Shown here: in pieces, positions 32,695 through 34,684 of the stretch
Layout of the letters: each line of letters opens with the position of its first letter
How positions within the stretch are numbered: position 1 is the stretch's first letter
Origin: Treponema sp.
GTDB lineage: Bacteria; Spirochaetota; Spirochaetia; Treponematales; Treponemataceae
Direction of reading: 5' to 3'
DNA: 34,684 bases
Assembly (NCBI GenBank): GCA_024695475.1
Contig: JAILIC010000011.1
Coordinates: 1-34,684 of the forward strand
Position numbers and translations under genes: made by a program
The notes under the pieces: model-generated
Told to the model about the DNA's origin: nothing
Databases searched by the model: none
Seen by the model: only the letters and a program-made list of their open reading frames with translations

Positions 32695-34596
32695 ATGTGG
32701 GATTATAGTTTTGCCATACCTTCCTTACTGTTTATTACACTCATCCTGATTTTTTATTTTTCGATGCCTACCTTGCCTTTACGGAAAAATCAGATTTTTT
32801 TGTTTTTGCTCATCGTAGAAAGTATAGAAGTATTTGTTAATGTTGCTTCTAGTTGGGTTGATACAGAGTATCATCTTTTTCCGATGGCACTTGTCCATTT
32901 TTTTAACGTAGTTTATTTTTCGTGCTTTTACCTTCGCATTATTACCTTTTTTTTGTTTCTGGCATGTGTATTACAATTGTTTCCGTTTAAAAGTCGACTT
33001 GCTATGGCATTTTTGCTTGGCCCCTATCTTATTTGTACGGTATTGGCAGTTTTAAGTCCTTGGACAGGGTGGATATATACTTTTGGAGTTGATGGATATG
33101 AACAAGGACCGCTGTATACTACCTTGTACAATATGGCAATCTTTTACATTTTTATTTCGTTCTTTTGCCTGTTTGAGTTTAGAAAAAATATAAAACGACG
33201 TAGAAATTGGTTTTTCATGTTGTTATATGAACTTATTTTGACCTGTGGCATTATTCTTAGAAAACTATATCCAGATTTATTGCTGTTTGATACATTTTGT
33301 GTTATGGCAGTGGTAATTGTCTACCTTGCTTTTCAGAATCCAGAGTTTTATCTGGAACACAGAAGTTCCATTTTTAATGTCGCCGCATTCCAAAACTATA
33401 TTGATGAAAAAAATGGAAATCTTTCTCATCGAGTACTAGGCGTTACCATACACAATTATCCGACTATACGTGATATTTATGGTAGTGAACAGATGGATGC
33501 TGCACTTTCTTTGATAAATGACTATCTGTCACGGACATTTAAGGATTGCATTATATTTTATCTTCGTAGGGGCAGGTTTCTTATTATGGGACCTTGGGAT
33601 ATGCAGATAGATAAAGTACTGCAACTGATTAAAGATCGCTTTGCAGGCCCATGGTTTAATCTTGATGTAAATTTGTATCTTACTGCTACTTACATATGTA
33701 TCGATTTGGCTGGTTCTGTTGCATCTTCTGATATTTTATTAAGTGCACTTACTACTTCAATGGATAGGGCTGATCATCTGGCAAATACCGATGCAATGGT
33801 CATTACTGAAAAAGTACTCACTGAACAGTTGAAAGAAAGTACAATGAAGCGGTATCTGGAAGATGCGATAACTAATAATTCTGTAGAGGTTTTCTTGCAG
33901 CCACTTGTTGATGCGACTTCCGGTAAGATTGTAGGGGCTGAGGCTCTTGCCCGTATCCGCGATACTGATGGCAATCTCCTTTCGCCTACGGCGTTTATCC
34001 CTATTGCTGAAGAAAATGGCAAAATTAATGAGCTTGGTGAACAGGTGTTTGAAAAAATCTGCCATTTTATCAAAGACAATGCTTTATCAGAACGTGGCGT
34101 TTCTTGGATTAATGTAAATTTGTCTCCTGTACAGTTTATGAGAAGTGATTTAGCACAACGATATGCGGCAATTATTGAAAAGTATGGTATAGATTTTAAT
34201 ATGATTCATCTTGAAATTACAGAAGCAAATATCGAAGATGATAATTTTATGCGCAACCAGATTTATGCCATGCGAGAAAAAGGTTTTAATTTTGTTCTTG
34301 ATGACTATGGAACAGGCTATTCTAATATTTCACGTTTAAAAAAATGTCCGTTTATTAATGTCAAACTGGACATGAGCGTAGTGCGTGACTATTACAATGA
34401 ACCAGATGAAATTTTACCTAATATGATCCTCGCTTTTAAGAATATGCATTTTTCAGTAACTGCCGAAGGTATTGAAGAAGAACGTATGGCAGAGATAATG
34501 AAAAATATAGGCTGTGATTATTTTCAAGGTTTCTATTATTCGCAGCCAATTCCTATGAATGAGTTTAAGGATCTCTTAGATAAACTTGGTGCATGA
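32695..34596 (+). CDS. Membrane EAL-domain cyclic di-GMP phosphodiesterase with degenerate GGDEF
   Basis: A 633-residue protein. Residues 1 to about 215 form about seven membrane helices, a sensor region without a known name. Residues about 230-385 look like a GGDEF fold in which the signature is RRGRF, so it should not make cyclic di-GMP. Residues about 395-633 are an EAL domain with the catalytic series intact: EALAR, NVNLSP, LEITE, LDDYGTGYSN, KLDMS, TAEGIE and QGFYYSQP. It is thus expected to hydrolyse cyclic di-GMP to pGpG, lowering the signal in response to a membrane or periplasmic cue. An AGGAG site precedes the ATG. It is monocistronic within this window. The last 88 bp of the window show no gene. 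Confidence 0.9.
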   Translation: MWDYSFAIPSLLFITLILIFYFSMPTLPLRKNQIFLFLLIVESIEVFVNVASSWVDTEYHLFPMALVHFFNVVYFSCFYLRIITFFLFLACVLQLFPFKSRLAMAFLLGPYLICTVLAVLSPWTGWIYTFGVDGYEQGPLYTTLYNMAIFYIFISFFCLFEFRKNIKRRRNWFFMLLYELILTCGIILRKLYPDLLLFDTFCVMAVVIVYLAFQNPEFYLEHRSSIFNVAAFQNYIDEKNGNLSHRVLGVTIHNYPTIRDIYGSEQMDAALSLINDYLSRTFKDCIIFYLRRGRFLIMGPWDMQIDKVLQLIKDRFAGPWFNLDVNLYLTATYICIDLAGSVASSDILLSALTTSMDRADHLANTDAMVITEKVLTEQLKESTMKRYLEDAITNNSVEVFLQPLVDATSGKIVGAEALARIRDTDGNLLSPTAFIPIAEENGKINELGEQVFEKICHFIKDNALSERGVSWINVNLSPVQFMRSDLAQRYAAIIEKYGIDFNMIHLEITEANIEDDNFMRNQIYAMREKGFNFVLDDYGTGYSNISRLKKCPFINVKLDMSVVRDYYNEPDEILPNMILAFKNMHFSVTAEGIEEERMAEIMKNIGCDYFQGFYYSQPIPMNEFKDLLDKLGA

Positions 34597-34684
34597 CAAC
34601 TAAAGTCTTACAAATATATCAATTGATATGTAAATCAAACAGCTGTAAAACCAGTTTATTGTAAAGTGTCTGAATCAATGGTAC

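Noticed and set aside
34616..34629. Perfect 14-bp palindrome ATATCAATTGATAT after the EAL gene
   Set aside because: AT-rich, single copy, no promoter or T-tract linked to it and too close to the window edge to interpret.
1..34684. CRISPR array, tRNA, rRNA or insertion sequence
   Set aside because: I found no regularly spaced repeats, no cloverleaf-like conserved T-loop segment, no rRNA segment and no transposase or terminal inverted repeats on either strand.

Overview
The window looks like a chromosomal segment of an anaerobic, host- or gut-associated spirochaete, most likely Treponema-like. This is an inference from AT-rich coding DNA, a mreD-mrdA-rodA cell-shape cluster with a long RodA, a solute-binding protein whose mature end starts GGKKEA, relaxed lipoboxes on periplasmic flavoproteins, and abundant membrane-sensor cyclase and EAL proteins. 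No rRNA, tRNA, insertion sequence, phage gene or CRISPR array was seen.

Layout. (1) 1-3778 (+): tail of a probable mreC, then mreD, mrdA (PBP2) and rodA, the elongation machinery. (2) 3837-5957 (-): a membrane adenylate cyclase with an extracytoplasmic domain that resembles a carbohydrate-binding module. (3) 6097-8465 (+): a cysteine-rich protein resembling the U32 family and a MATE exporter. (4) 13549-8445 (-): a tightly coupled four-gene operon of an MMPL/RND exporter, a LolA-like periplasmic carrier, a DUF1302-like beta-barrel and a TetR regulator, probably a trans-envelope lipid or hydrophobic-compound route. (5) 19571-13667 (-): a LacI regulator, a sugar ABC transporter (binding protein and two permeases, no ATPase) and an unrecognised cytoplasmic glycosidase-like protein. 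(6) 19747-21645 (+): a periplasmic FMN/FAD reductase lipoprotein. (7) 24542-21721 (-): a TRAP transporter in which the large permease DctM is fused to its own DctP binding protein. (8) 24813-29315 (+), divergent from the TRAP genes: DeoR regulator, four-carbon acid sugar kinase (DUF1537), PdxA2-type dehydrogenase and a GntP permease, a compact route from threonate or erythronate to dihydroxyacetone phosphate. (9) 29646-34596 (+): a second periplasmic flavoprotein with a divergent active site and its FMN domain at the opposite end, a small four-helix membrane protein, and an EAL phosphodiesterase with a degenerate GGDEF domain.

How it fits together. Regions 5 to 9 read as an accessory catabolic and respiratory island. 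Oligosaccharides and small organic acids are imported by ABC, TRAP and GntP systems, the acids are phosphorylated and oxidised to a glycolytic intermediate, and two lipoprotein flavin reductases could dispose of electrons on periplasmic acceptors. The regulatory DNA is unusually legible. At least four TTGACA boxes lie exactly 17 bp from a -10 box, several -10 boxes sit inside inverted repeats, and two promoters are placed so that transcription should start at or within about 2 nt of the start codon. The most unusual items are the DctM-DctP fusion, the paired flavoreductases with mirrored domain order, the CBM-like cyclase sensor, and a promoter-plus-terminator unit of about 65 nt in the 330-bp gap before the second flavoprotein gene.
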